This document shows, piece after piece, positions 1 through 6,635 of a DNA stretch of 11,895 nucleotides. The stretch is from positions 1 through 11,895 of the forward strand of contig JAFDZJ010000433.1 of NCBI GenBank assembly GCA_018266965.1. Direction: 5' to 3'. The stretch comes from Bacteroidota bacterium (lineage in GTDB: Bacteria; Bacteroidota; Bacteroidia; Flavobacteriales; Weeksellaceae). The notes below the pieces were generated by a model, which was not told where the DNA came from, ran no database searches, and saw only the letters and a program-made list of their open reading frames with translations. Positions within the stretch are counted from its first letter, which is position 1; the number at the start of each line of letters is the position of its first letter. The translations under genes were made by a program, and so were the position numbers.

Positions 1-174
1 AATAATAACCAATGTGTTAAAAAAACAAACCCACATTTGGGAGGCAGTAGATAAAATAGAGGTTTTGTTGGTTGTCTGTGGTATTTTGTAATGCACAGTA
101 CGAAAGAAACAAAAACTAAACAACACCTATACGCCAACCAAATACAGGGAAAATGAAATATAAATATAAATAAT
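1..174. other. left-edge region, no firm gene
   Basis: One frame is open from the window edge (base 2) to a TAA at 89-91, giving 29 codons that could be the 3' end of a plus-strand gene lying mostly outside the window; the peptide (ending ...VLLVVCGIL) is not recognised. A six-codon ATG-to-TAA stretch at 153-173, preceded by AGGGA at 146-150, abuts the start of the next ORF at 175. It could be a leader peptide or chance; nothing in the sequence decides. No RNA gene, repeat or hairpin of note was seen here. Confidence 0.3.
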
Positions 175-369
175 ATGCAATTAAATTTTTTAATAATTTG
201 CGTAATTACAACTTTATTAGGACTATTAGTTATAATAATGTATAATAAATATAGGAGGAGGGATGTGAAAAACTTTAAAAATCAATTTTCAAAAGAAGGA
301 CTACTTCTTTTTTCATCTATTTTACTTTTTATATTTTGGGCTTTTTTTGTAATTTTCACTCAAGGTTAG
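175..369 (+). CDS. small hypothetical two-helix membrane protein
   Basis: This is a 64-residue ORF of unknown function. Two strongly hydrophobic segments are visible, roughly residues 4-22 and 43-61, joined by a basic, Lys/Arg-rich loop (about 24-41, including a KYRRRD stretch). By the positive-inside rule the loop should be cytoplasmic and both ends periplasmic. There is no signal peptidase site and no catalytic motif. The start is the first ATG of the frame. Codon use is very AT-rich, like the other genes here, and a perfect hairpin follows the stop by 13 bases, so the ORF looks like a complete transcription unit. It could be a free-standing small membrane protein or, less likely, a chance ORF in AT-rich DNA. 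No family is recognised. Confidence 0.45.
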   Translation: MQLNFLIICVITTLLGLLVIIMYNKYRRRDVKNFKNQFSKEGLLLFSSILLFIFWAFFVIFTQG

Positions 370-382
370 TTAATAAATTATT

Positions 383-416
383 TATCTACACTTTTAAATT
401 AATAAAAGTGTAGATA
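383..416 (+). terminator. hairpin after the 64-aa ORF
   Basis: A perfect inverted repeat of 13-14 bp (arms 383-396 and 403-416, core ATCTACACTTTT / AAAAGTGTAGAT) has a loop of about 6 nt. It lies just after the stop of the small membrane ORF. The U-tract on the plus strand is poor (ATTCAAAC follows), so it is a terminator-like stem, not a classical one. Its core, CTACACTTTT / AGTGTAG, recurs in the hairpin at 8603-8634. Confidence 0.6.
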
Positions 417-433
417 TTCAAACATCAATTTCA

Positions 434-857
434 ATAAAACCAATCATTCTCACAATAGCATTGCTATTGCATAGGTTGTTTTATGCCCAAACTACGGTGG
501 AGAGAAATTTGGATTTGCGGGGGCGAAGTTGTGCGGGAGGTTTGGGGATTTGCAATTCGGCAAGTACTAGCGAAAACGCTGTCCCGGCAGATTTTTCTAC
601 AAACGACTGAAATAACTACTTGGTAATTAGAGCAAATAATTCCCGAAAGCAATTACCCAACTTTTGCGTCTTTGCGATTAATACAAGTAAATCTTAAACT
701 TCAAAAACTATGCGAAAGCAAGTTGCCAATAGAATACACCAAGCTGAAATCGGAGATTACCGTGGCAATATACAAAATCAACACCGCTTACAAACCTGTC
801 GAAATAAACGGCAGCAAAATGAAAGAAATTCTGTACGGACTGTATCAGTATCAGTAG
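434..857 (+). pseudogene. decayed gene for a small secreted protein
   Basis: The region is visibly richer in GC than its surroundings and contains broken but coding-like reading. One plus frame reads from about 434 through a hydrophobic segment with a signal-peptidase-like end (PIILTIALLLHRLFYAQ, 440-490), then a Gly/Cys-rich stretch (NLDLRGRSCAGGLGICN), to a TGA at 608-610. The same frame continues after that stop to a TAA at about 697. A second frame, offset by one base, is open from 627 to the TAG at 855-857 and ends in a Lys/Tyr-rich segment (ITVAIYKINTAYKPVEING). No ATG, GTG or TTG lies ahead of the signal-like segment within its frame. A lost start, an in-frame stop and a frameshift together suggest a decayed gene for a secreted protein of about 130-140 residues. 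The family is not recognised. An ORF from a TTG at 672 (61 codons) is the only intact piece and probably is not expressed alone. Confidence 0.45.
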
Positions 858-877
858 GAATTTTCAGAGATATTTAC

Positions 878-908
878 AAAAAAACGCACTGTTGTAGTGC
901 GTTTTTTT
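878..908. terminator. bidirectional intrinsic terminator
   Basis: An A7 run (878-884), CGCACT, a GTTGT loop, AGTGCG and a T8 run (902-909) form a symmetric stem with U-tracts on both strands. It lies two bases from the stop codon of pafA on the minus strand and 20 bases after the end of the plus-strand gene remnant, so it can serve both directions. Confidence 0.85.
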
Positions 909-910
909 TG

Positions 911-2548
911 TTACTTACCAATTACTTCCACAATTGGATTTCCAATATTTCCACTAGGAAACTGTATTTTCAGCAGTGAGCAGATTGTGGGAGAAATATC
1001 CGTCATGTGATATTCCCTGTTGCTTTCTCCTTTTTGTATTCCCCAACCCATAAATATCAACGGAATGTGTGCATCATACGAATTCCAAACACTATGAGAA
1101 GTTCCTGTTTTGGCATAAGTAGGCAGGAAATTATCCTTCGTAATAATCTGTATATCTCCACTCCTAGTCCTGTTGAGTCCGTTGATGATTCTTTCCTTTA
1201 TCAATTTAGGTATTGTAGCTTCTTCTACCTCATCGGCATCAACAATATAAAGATAGTCTTGATTTTTATTTAATTCCGAAATGGCAAATTCTTTCACTTT
1301 ATCCAATTCCAAATTATTGTCTGCTAGTACTTTTCTATCAAAATAAATTTGATAATTCTGTGCCGAATTTACGATGCTTTCTACTCCAAATTTTTCTTTC
1401 AATTTGGTATTCATCATTTTTTTCATGTCTTCTTCAAAAAAACCTGTTGGTATCTTATGTTCTTCTAAAAATCCTACCGAATGTGCACCACCATGATCAG
1501 CTGAAAGAAAAACGGTATATTTATTTTTACCAACTTTATCATCTAAAAATTTAAAAAAACTTGCCAAATCCTTATCCAATCTCAAATAGATATCTTCGAC
1601 TTCTATAGCGTTAGGACCAAATTTGTGTCCACCATAATCGGTAGATGCTATGTTGATAGCTAGGAAATCTGTAATCTCGTCTTGTCCTAATTTTTCGCCC
1701 AATACAGATGCTTGTGCCAATTGCAAAGTAAGCGTATTTCCAAAAGGAGTATATCGAATTTCTCCTTTCTTTTTTTGATAATCTTGAGCCAAATTATTAT
1801 AAGGGAAAGTTGGTGTTTTTGCCGAACCTAACAATCCTTCCCAAGGAGAATTGTCTGGCGAACTTTCGGTGTATTCGTTAATAGGCAAAAGCGTATTCCA
1901 GCCATTTGCAACTAATTTTTCAGGAATTTTTTGGTTGTTAAACTCTTTTATCCATTGCGGTAAATCCTGCATATAATAGCTACTGGTAACAAAATTCCCA
2001 CTGGTGTCATCAAACCAAAAAGCTCCTGTAGGATTGTGTCCCGCTGGTAAAATGGAAGCTCTATCTTTCAAAGAAACTCCTATTACCTTGGATTGGAAAT
2101 TAGTAGCCAACCTCAATTGGTCGGTAACGGTTGTACTCCAAAGATTTCTTGGAGAGTGTTTTCCTACCTTGTTGTCTGTTGTGCCAACAGGTTGTACGGT
2201 TTCATCTGCAGTACAATAAGTATTTTTTCCGGATAACTTGTCCATCCAATCATTTCCTGCAATACCATGTATAGATGGAACAGAACCGGTATAGATGGAA
2301 GTATGACCAATAGCTGTAACAGTAGGTACATAATTGATGGTTACATTGTTGAGAGAGTAACCGTCATTTAATAATCTTTTGAAACCACCATTTTCAAATT
2401 TAGAATAATAGCGATACAAGTAATCCCAACGCATTTGGTCTATAACCAAACCTACAACTAGTTTAGGCCTTGGAACTTCTTGTTTTTTTTGGGCAAAAGT
2501 AGCTACGGATAACAAGGTAATGGCAATAATACCAATTTTTCTGAACAT
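911..2548 (-). CDS. pafA: secreted alkaline phosphatase, PafA type
   Basis: This is a periplasmic or exported zinc phosphomonoesterase of the alkaline phosphatase superfamily, releasing phosphate from organic monoesters. From the ATG at 2548 it is 545 residues, close to the 546 I recall for Elizabethkingia PafA. Residues 1-20 form a signal peptide ending TFAQ. Candidate active-site residues are the nucleophile Thr78 (in PTVTAIGH), Asn99, Lys161 and Arg163 (SLKDRAS). Candidate zinc ligands are Asp37 (VIDQMRW), Asp304 and His308 (STDYGGH), Asp351 and His352 (SADHGGAH) and His485 (GTSHSVW). All fall exactly one position before the residues reported for the Elizabethkingia enzyme. The frame extends eight codons further, to an ATG at 2572, but that would overlap the -7 promoter box and add a polar stretch before the signal peptide, so the inner start is chosen. 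It is monocistronic, divergent from lptB and closed by the hairpin at 878-908. All expected catalytic residues are present. Confidence 0.93.
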   Translation of the reverse strand: MFRKIGIIAITLLSVATFAQKKQEVPRPKLVVGLVIDQMRWDYLYRYYSKFENGGFKRLLNDGYSLNNVTINYVPTVTAIGHTSIYTGSVPSIHGIAGNDWMDKLSGKNTYCTADETVQPVGTTDNKVGKHSPRNLWSTTVTDQLRLATNFQSKVIGVSLKDRASILPAGHNPTGAFWFDDTSGNFVTSSYYMQDLPQWIKEFNNQKIPEKLVANGWNTLLPINEYTESSPDNSPWEGLLGSAKTPTFPYNNLAQDYQKKKGEIRYTPFGNTLTLQLAQASVLGEKLGQDEITDFLAINIASTDYGGHKFGPNAIEVEDIYLRLDKDLASFFKFLDDKVGKNKYTVFLSADHGGAHSVGFLEEHKIPTGFFEEDMKKMMNTKLKEKFGVESIVNSAQNYQIYFDRKVLADNNLELDKVKEFAISELNKNQDYLYIVDADEVEEATIPKLIKERIINGLNRTRSGDIQIITKDNFLPTYAKTGTSHSVWNSYDAHIPLIFMGWGIQKGESNREYHMTDISPTICSLLKIQFPSGNIGNPIVEVIGK

Positions 2549-2571
2549 AATATTACAATTTTTTTCTTCCA

Positions 2572-2579
2572 CAAAAGTA
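2572..2579 (-). promoter_or_regulatory. pafA -7 promoter element
   Basis: TACTTTTG on the minus strand matches the Bacteroidetes -7 consensus TAnnTTTG. It lies 23 bases upstream of the chosen pafA ATG. No convincing TTG was found about 19 bases further upstream. No PHO-box-like repeat was recognised, so phosphate control cannot be inferred from the sequence. Confidence 0.5.
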
Positions 2580-2662
2580 GGATATTAAAAGTAAATTTCG
2601 GGTTAATGAATATTAAATTTAAAATAATATCCAAGAATTATAATAAAGAAATTCTAAATAAT

Positions 2663-2670
2663 TATCTTTG
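2663..2670 (+). promoter_or_regulatory. lptB -7 promoter element
   Basis: TATCTTTG matches TAnnTTTG and ends only five bases before the lptB ATG (2676). With the usual spacing to the start site, transcription would begin at or next to the ATG, so the mRNA would be leaderless or nearly so. No -33 TTG is evident at the consensus distance. Confidence 0.5.
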
Positions 2671-2675
2671 CCTTT

Positions 2676-3737
2676 ATGATATTGAGAGGAGAAAATTTAA
2701 TAAAAGAATACGGTCCTAAAAAAGTCGTAAAAGGTGTTTCGGTTGAAGTTTCGCAAGGCGAAATTGTTGGACTTTTGGGTCCTAATGGAGCTGGTAAAAC
2801 TACTTCATTTTATATGATTGTAGGTCTTGTAAAACCCACTTCCGGAAAGATATTTTTGGACAATAAGGAAATCACCCATGATGCCATGTACAGACGGGCT
2901 CAAAAAGGTATTGGATACCTAGCACAAGAGGCTTCTGTTTTCAGAAAACTAAGTGTAGAGGAAAATATTATGGGCGTATTGCAACTTACCAAACTCTCCA
3001 AGAGAGAACAGCAACTGAAATGCGAAGAACTCATCGAAGAATTTTCCTTGCAACATGTTAGGAAAAATCGTGGGGATCTACTTTCCGGAGGCGAAAGAAG
3101 AAGGACTGAAATCGCAAGATGTTTGGCAACTGATCCCAGTTTCATATTATTAGACGAACCTTTTGCAGGTGTGGATCCTATTGCTGTGGAAGACATTCAA
3201 AAAATCGTAAGAAGCCTAACCGATAAAAATATCGGGATATTGATTACCGACCACAATGTTCAACAGACATTGGCAATTACCCACAAAACATATATAATGT
3301 TTGAAGGAAGGATACTGAAAGAAGGAAAACCAAAGGATTTGGCAAATGACCCACAAGTAAGAGAGGCGTATTTGGGAGAAAATTTCGTCTATCAAGATAT
3401 ACTGAACAAACCCAAGAAAAAACATTTTGTTTATGAAATTTGGGCTGGAAATTTTGATGCTAAATTGGATTTTCAAAATTTTGTTAATGAACATTTTGAA
3501 AACACTTCCGATTTGAAATTGCTTTATGGTTTTGATGAAGTCGGTTTTGCATCATTAGCACATTCTGAAATCGAAAATCTATTTGCAACTGAAATCGACA
3601 AGACCAAATACAATTCCTTTTTATTAAAAAAAATAGAAATAACAAGTAATAATTCTATGGACGAAATTGAAAATTTAGCAAAAAACAAATCATTGGAAAA
3701 GCTAGAATATATTTCAATTTATTCCTTTGAAGGGTAA
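2676..3737 (+). CDS. lptB: LPS-export ABC ATPase LptB, C-terminally extended
   Basis: This is the cytoplasmic ATPase that powers extraction of lipopolysaccharide from the inner membrane with LptF and LptG and its passage to the outer membrane. Residues 1-240 are a standard LptB: Walker A GPNGAGKT (35-42), Q-loop Gln84, signature LSGGE (136-140), Walker B ending in Asp160-Glu161, D-loop AGVDP and switch His193. The segment ending YLGENFVYQ (232-240) is where LptB normally stops (about 240 residues). Here the frame continues for another 113 residues, rich in Lys, Glu, Asn and aromatics, with no stop or membrane segment and no motif I recognise. Its codon use looks like the rest of the gene, and it ends 20 bases before the next gene. 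It may be a regulatory or partner-binding tail. The ABC identity is secure; the LptB assignment rests on the overall sequence pattern. Confidence 0.9.
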   Translation: MILRGENLIKEYGPKKVVKGVSVEVSQGEIVGLLGPNGAGKTTSFYMIVGLVKPTSGKIFLDNKEITHDAMYRRAQKGIGYLAQEASVFRKLSVEENIMGVLQLTKLSKREQQLKCEELIEEFSLQHVRKNRGDLLSGGERRRTEIARCLATDPSFILLDEPFAGVDPIAVEDIQKIVRSLTDKNIGILITDHNVQQTLAITHKTYIMFEGRILKEGKPKDLANDPQVREAYLGENFVYQDILNKPKKKHFVYEIWAGNFDAKLDFQNFVNEHFENTSDLKLLYGFDEVGFASLAHSEIENLFATEIDKTKYNSFLLKKIEITSNNSMDEIENLAKNKSLEKLEYISIYSFEG

Positions 3738-3757
3738 TTGCTAAACTCCTACTAAAC

Positions 3758-4327
3758 ATGAAAATATATACAAAAACAGGCGACAAAGGACAGACATCGC
3801 TCTATGGAGGAACTAGGATTTCCAAAGCTTCTGCCAGAGTAGAGGCTTATGGTACAATTGACGAACTGAATGCTTTTATAGGCGTTGCAAAAAGCCAAAT
3901 TGAAAACATAGAACTTGTGGAACAACTGAAAAAAATTCAATTTGACCTTTTTACAGTCGGTTCGGAATCTGCTACACCAGTGGACAAATTATTTTTAGCC
4001 AATGGAAAACCTAGGCTACCATTGGTAATTTCTGAAAAGGAAATCGAAGAACTCGAAGTTTGGATGGACAATATGGAAACCCAACTGGAACCTTTGCAAT
4101 ATTTTATCCTTCCCGGAGGCGGAAAAGCTGCAACAGCTTTACATGTCGCCAGAACGGTTTGTAGAAGAGCAGAGAGAGCATTAGTTTTCCTAAACGAAAC
4201 TGAAGAAACAAGACCGGAATTGGTAAAATACCTCAACAGATTGTCGGATTACCTGTTTGTATTGGGACGACTCGTTTCCAAAAACCAAAACGAGGAAGAA
4301 GAATTTTGGAATCCTAATCATCGATAA
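3758..4327 (+). CDS. ATP:cob(I)alamin adenosyltransferase, PduO type
   Basis: The enzyme transfers the 5'-deoxyadenosyl group of ATP to cob(I)alamin, making adenosylcobalamin (EC 2.5.1.17); the family includes PduO and human MMAB. At 189 residues it has the usual single-domain length. Visible family motifs are the N-terminal ATP-binding TKTGDKG (5-11), the second ATP-binding segment RVEAYGTIDELNA (27-39), RTVCRRAER (132-140) and YLNRLSDYLFVLGR (158-171). The start is the first ATG of the frame and directly precedes the KIYTKTGDKG motif. It lies 20 bases after lptB and 8 bases before the thiamine pyrophosphokinase gene, so it is presumably co-transcribed with both. No cobalamin-dependent enzyme or riboswitch is present in the window. 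The conserved motifs are intact, so it should be active. Confidence 0.93.
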   Translation: MKIYTKTGDKGQTSLYGGTRISKASARVEAYGTIDELNAFIGVAKSQIENIELVEQLKKIQFDLFTVGSESATPVDKLFLANGKPRLPLVISEKEIEELEVWMDNMETQLEPLQYFILPGGGKAATALHVARTVCRRAERALVFLNETEETRPELVKYLNRLSDYLFVLGRLVSKNQNEEEEFWNPNHR

Positions 4328-4335
4328 TTTTTCAA

Positions 4336-4950
4336 TTGAAAAAAGCTCTTTTATTCATCAATGGAAATCCTCCTAAATCCATTCCCGACTTGGGAAATTA
4401 TGGGTTAATTGCCTGTACAGATGGTGCTTTTCATTATTTGGAACTTTTGCAGTTTCCACTTCATCAATTGGATTTTGTTTCCGGAGATTTTGACTCGTAC
4501 ATTGGAGAGAAATTTCACAAAGAAGTTAGATTTATCTTTACACCCGATCAAGATAAAACCGATTTTGAAAAAGCATTAGAAATAATATCGGAAAGAGGAT
4601 ATTCGGAAGTCGATGTCTTTGGTGCTAGTGGTGGCGAAATGGATCAGTATTTGGGAAATCTTTTCGTAGCTCTAAAAATGAAATCCAAAATGAAAATTTC
4701 TTTTTTTGATGAATTTTCAACCTACTTTTTCACCAATAACAATATTGTTTTGAATAATGTTTTTGGGAAAAATATTTCCCTCTACCCTTTTCCTAGTTGC
4801 AACGGTATTACTACCAAAGGTTTGCAATGGGAAATAAAAAATAATAATTTGTCCTTACACACAAAAATGGGTATCAGAAATCTTGCTACAGAAGAAATTG
4901 TTACCATCGATTATCAATCTGGCGAACTGTTGATTTTCATTGAAATATAA
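4336..4950 (+). CDS. thiamine pyrophosphokinase
   Basis: This cytoplasmic enzyme moves a pyrophosphate group from ATP to thiamine, giving thiamine diphosphate (EC 2.7.6.2). The 204-residue product has the family motifs in order: CTDGA (27-31), SGDFDS (49-54), DQDKTDFEKAL (71-81) and GASGGEMDQYLGN (97-109). The last usually reads GGRxDH, and here Gln104 takes the His position. The C-terminal half (about 125-204) corresponds to the thiamine-binding beta domain. The start must be the TTG at 4336: the only upstream in-frame triplets before a stop (4315-4317) are TCA, TCG, ATA, ATT, TTT and CAA, with no ATG or GTG. The gene lies 8 bases after the cobalamin adenosyltransferase gene, last in the operon, and is followed by a hairpin. 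Its product is the cofactor of the transketolase encoded nearby, though the two are not in one operon. Confidence 0.9.
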   Translation: MKKALLFINGNPPKSIPDLGNYGLIACTDGAFHYLELLQFPLHQLDFVSGDFDSYIGEKFHKEVRFIFTPDQDKTDFEKALEIISERGYSEVDVFGASGGEMDQYLGNLFVALKMKSKMKISFFDEFSTYFFTNNNIVLNNVFGKNISLYPFPSCNGITTKGLQWEIKNNNLSLHTKMGIRNLATEEIVTIDYQSGELLIFIEI

Positions 4951-4985
4951 AAATTAATCTACCCATTCCGATATTCATTAAAACA

Positions 4986-5016
4986 AAAAAATTGCCCAAT
5001 TGATGAGCAATTTTTT
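4986..5016. terminator. bidirectional intrinsic terminator
   Basis: The stem AAAAAATTGC (4986-4995) pairs with GCAATTTTTT (5007-5016) around an 11-nt loop, with A-rich and T-rich flanks. It sits between the convergent ends of the thiamine pyrophosphokinase gene (plus) and the repeat-protein gene (minus, stop at 5040-5042) and can end transcription of both. Confidence 0.8.
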
Positions 5017-5039
5017 ATTTAGTTAGGAAATTGAAAGTT

Positions 5040-6398
5040 TTATCTAAAACCACCTCCACTTCTTCCGGAAGAAGATTGTCCAGATGAGCTACTTCTTCCT
5101 TCGCTTCGGAAACCACCACCATCATTTCCGCCTCGGAAACCTCCACTGGACCTTTCTATACTAGGAGCGTTTCTTGGACTTTCCATACGGAAACTACTGT
5201 TATCTCTTTCTATTCTAGGGCTAGGACTAGCTTCGGAACCACCTCTGAAACCTCCATTTCTGATTCCACTATTGGTAGGTACTTCTCCGTTTACAGTCGC
5301 ATTGTTTCGGAAACCACCATTTCTTACCCCATCTGTATTTGCAGAAATTACACCATTGGTAGTTGTATTGTTTCGGAAACCATCATTTCGGAAACCTCCA
5401 TTATTATTTGCGGAAACTTCTCCAGTAGGAGTACTATTATTCCTAAATCCATCATTTCGGAATCCGCTATTACCAGTGGAAATATTACCAGTAGTAGTTG
5501 TATTTTCTCTAAATCCTGCTTTGCCGGAATTACCACTTTGTAGAGTGGATTCTCCTCTTAATCCTTTTCCATTTTCAGATGGTAAAGCCCAAAAATTATT
5601 TCTCAAACTGCCACTTTCTTTGTGGGAAGATGTCGTTATATTTTGACCATTTCTAAAACCGGAATACCTAGGATTATCTACAAAAAATCTATCTTTTTTA
5701 ACAAAATAATTACTGATAGGTACATTTCTGTATTTCGGCATTACATTGTAATGAACTCTGTAATAAGAAACATTGTAATTTTGGAAATAAATCATAGGGT
5801 TCATACCGTTGTAATAAGTGTTCTGAAAGGATAAAAATATACTTGGACCCATAATTCTTTGCAACATATAATATCTGTCATAGTACCATCTGTTCGGGTT
5901 CATACCGTAGTAAGAATACCAAGCATTGAAGTTCATAAACCTATTGTTAATAATATTTATCTGTTGAATTTGGATAGGATTCAAGCTAAATTGGATAAAA
6001 AAGTTATTCCAATTGATACCAATGATACTTCTTCTATAATCGTTGTAGAAACTATTGTAGTACGCAGTAGAATAGTAATCTGTTGGGTAGTTGTAATAAT
6101 AATCTTGTGGAAAATTATTATAAGCATAGTTATAAAAACTGTCATCGTAGAAATCATAGTTGTTATATTGGTTATTTCCATAGCCATTATTTCCATAGCC
6201 ATTATTTCCGTAACCATTGTTGTAACCATTATTTCCGTAACCATTATTGCCATAACCATTGTTTCCATAATTGTTATTTCCATAACCATTATTAGGATAC
6301 TGTTGTGGCGGAGGCATATTACCAGAATTATTTGGATAATATTGAGAGAAAGCTGTTGTTGCCATTCCCAAAGCTGCTATTAAGAATATTGTTTTCAT
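5040..6398 (-). CDS. exported Tyr/Asn-rich protein with GFR repeats
   Basis: This 452-residue protein is of unknown function. Residues 1-19 are a clear signal peptide ending TAFSQ, so the product is exported. Residues 20-36 are Pro/Asn-rich. Residues 38-80 are degenerate YGNNGYGNN repeats, and 81-125 are very rich in Tyr, Asn and Asp. A non-repetitive aromatic core (about 126-250) includes a segment LNPIQIQQINIINNRF (139-154) loosely like the LTxxQ motif of Spy/CpxP-type proteins. Residues 247-452 carry about eleven Gly-Phe-Arg motifs, in part as units of roughly 25 residues alternating with Thr/Asn/Gly-rich spacers, and the last residues are GGGFR. No T9SS sorting domain or lipobox is seen. 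The basic Gly/Ser/Arg-rich tail and Tyr/Asn-rich head suggest a disordered, adhesive or RNA/polyanion-binding envelope protein, but this is inference. It is transcribed alone. Long antisense ORFs here are by-products of the repeats. Confidence 0.85.
   Translation of the reverse strand: MKTIFLIAALGMATTAFSQYYPNNSGNMPPPQQYPNNGYGNNNYGNNGYGNNGYGNNGYNNGYGNNGYGNNGYGNNQYNNYDFYDDSFYNYAYNNFPQDYYYNYPTDYYSTAYYNSFYNDYRRSIIGINWNNFFIQFSLNPIQIQQINIINNRFMNFNAWYSYYGMNPNRWYYDRYYMLQRIMGPSIFLSFQNTYYNGMNPMIYFQNYNVSYYRVHYNVMPKYRNVPISNYFVKKDRFFVDNPRYSGFRNGQNITTSSHKESGSLRNNFWALPSENGKGLRGESTLQSGNSGKAGFRENTTTTGNISTGNSGFRNDGFRNNSTPTGEVSANNNGGFRNDGFRNNTTTNGVISANTDGVRNGGFRNNATVNGEVPTNSGIRNGGFRGGSEASPSPRIERDNSSFRMESPRNAPSIERSSGGFRGGNDGGGFRSEGRSSSSGQSSSGRSGGGFR
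5232..5519 (-). repeat. GFRN coding repeats
   Basis: Degenerate tandem units encode the C-terminal Gly-Phe-Arg-Asn motifs of the exported repeat protein (about residues 294-389). The unit is roughly GFRNN, a Thr/Asn spacer, a Gly-Glu-Val or Gly-Val-Ile turn, then an Asn/Gly stretch leading to GFRND. At DNA level the recurrent word on the plus strand is TTTCGGAAACC. Copies differ at several positions, so the array is not a recent expansion. Confidence 0.75.
6159..6287 (-). repeat. YGNN coding repeats
   Basis: Short tandem units of about 12-15 bases encode the YGNNGYGNN head of the exported protein (residues 38-80). On the plus strand the recurrent word is CCATAACCATTATTTC or a close variant. 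Neighbouring copies differ mainly at third positions and in unit length, a pattern open to slippage. Confidence 0.8.
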
Positions 6399-6605
6399 TT
6401 TATTTTTATTTTAAATTATTATTTTAATTTGACATTTTGTATTATAAAAAAACTGTGCCAAATATTATTTTTTTGAATTATACTTAATTAATTTTTGAAT
6501 TTTTAACATTTCTAATTATTGTATTTTACTTTTACTATTTGATTAGCAAAGATTTAATAGGTTAAAATACTTCACTCTCCATTTCTTCAAAAGATATAAA
6601 TACCT

Positions 6606-6613
6606 TAAATTTG
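6606..6613 (+). promoter_or_regulatory. transketolase -7 promoter element
   Basis: TAAATTTG matches TAnnTTTG and ends 22 bases before the ATG of the N-terminal transketolase subunit gene. The leader between them is A-rich (CAAACAATAAATCAAAAAAATA) without a Shine-Dalgarno sequence. No -33 TTG is seen at the ideal distance. The remainder of the 237-bp divergent spacer (6399-6635) is AT-rich, and no further site was identified in it. Confidence 0.5.
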
Positions 6614-6635
6614 CAAACAATAAATCAAAAAAATA

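Noticed and set aside
84..91. TATTTTG as a promoter for the small ORF at 175
   Set aside because: One base short of TAnnTTTG and more than 80 bases from the start codon.
153..173. Six-codon ORF with an AGGGA upstream, a possible leader peptide
   Set aside because: Too short to judge, with no attenuator structure between it and the next start.
464..652. Minus-strand 62-codon ORF
   Set aside because: It lies opposite the secreted-protein remnant, has no signal, motif or promoter, and the plus strand reads more like protein.
2549..2572. Eight-codon longer start of pafA at 2572
   Set aside because: The ATG abuts the -7 box and would place a polar segment before the signal peptide. The inner ATG gives the expected length and residue register.
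6159..6287. Regular short repeats resembling a CRISPR array or an iteron cluster
   Set aside because: Units are 12-15 bases with no unique spacers and lie in frame inside a coding region.
5859..6383. A 174-codon plus-strand ORF rich in Ile and Val opposite the repeat protein
   Set aside because: It is the antisense of Tyr/Asn-rich repeats, which avoids stops by composition. The opposite strand has a signal peptide and a proper end.
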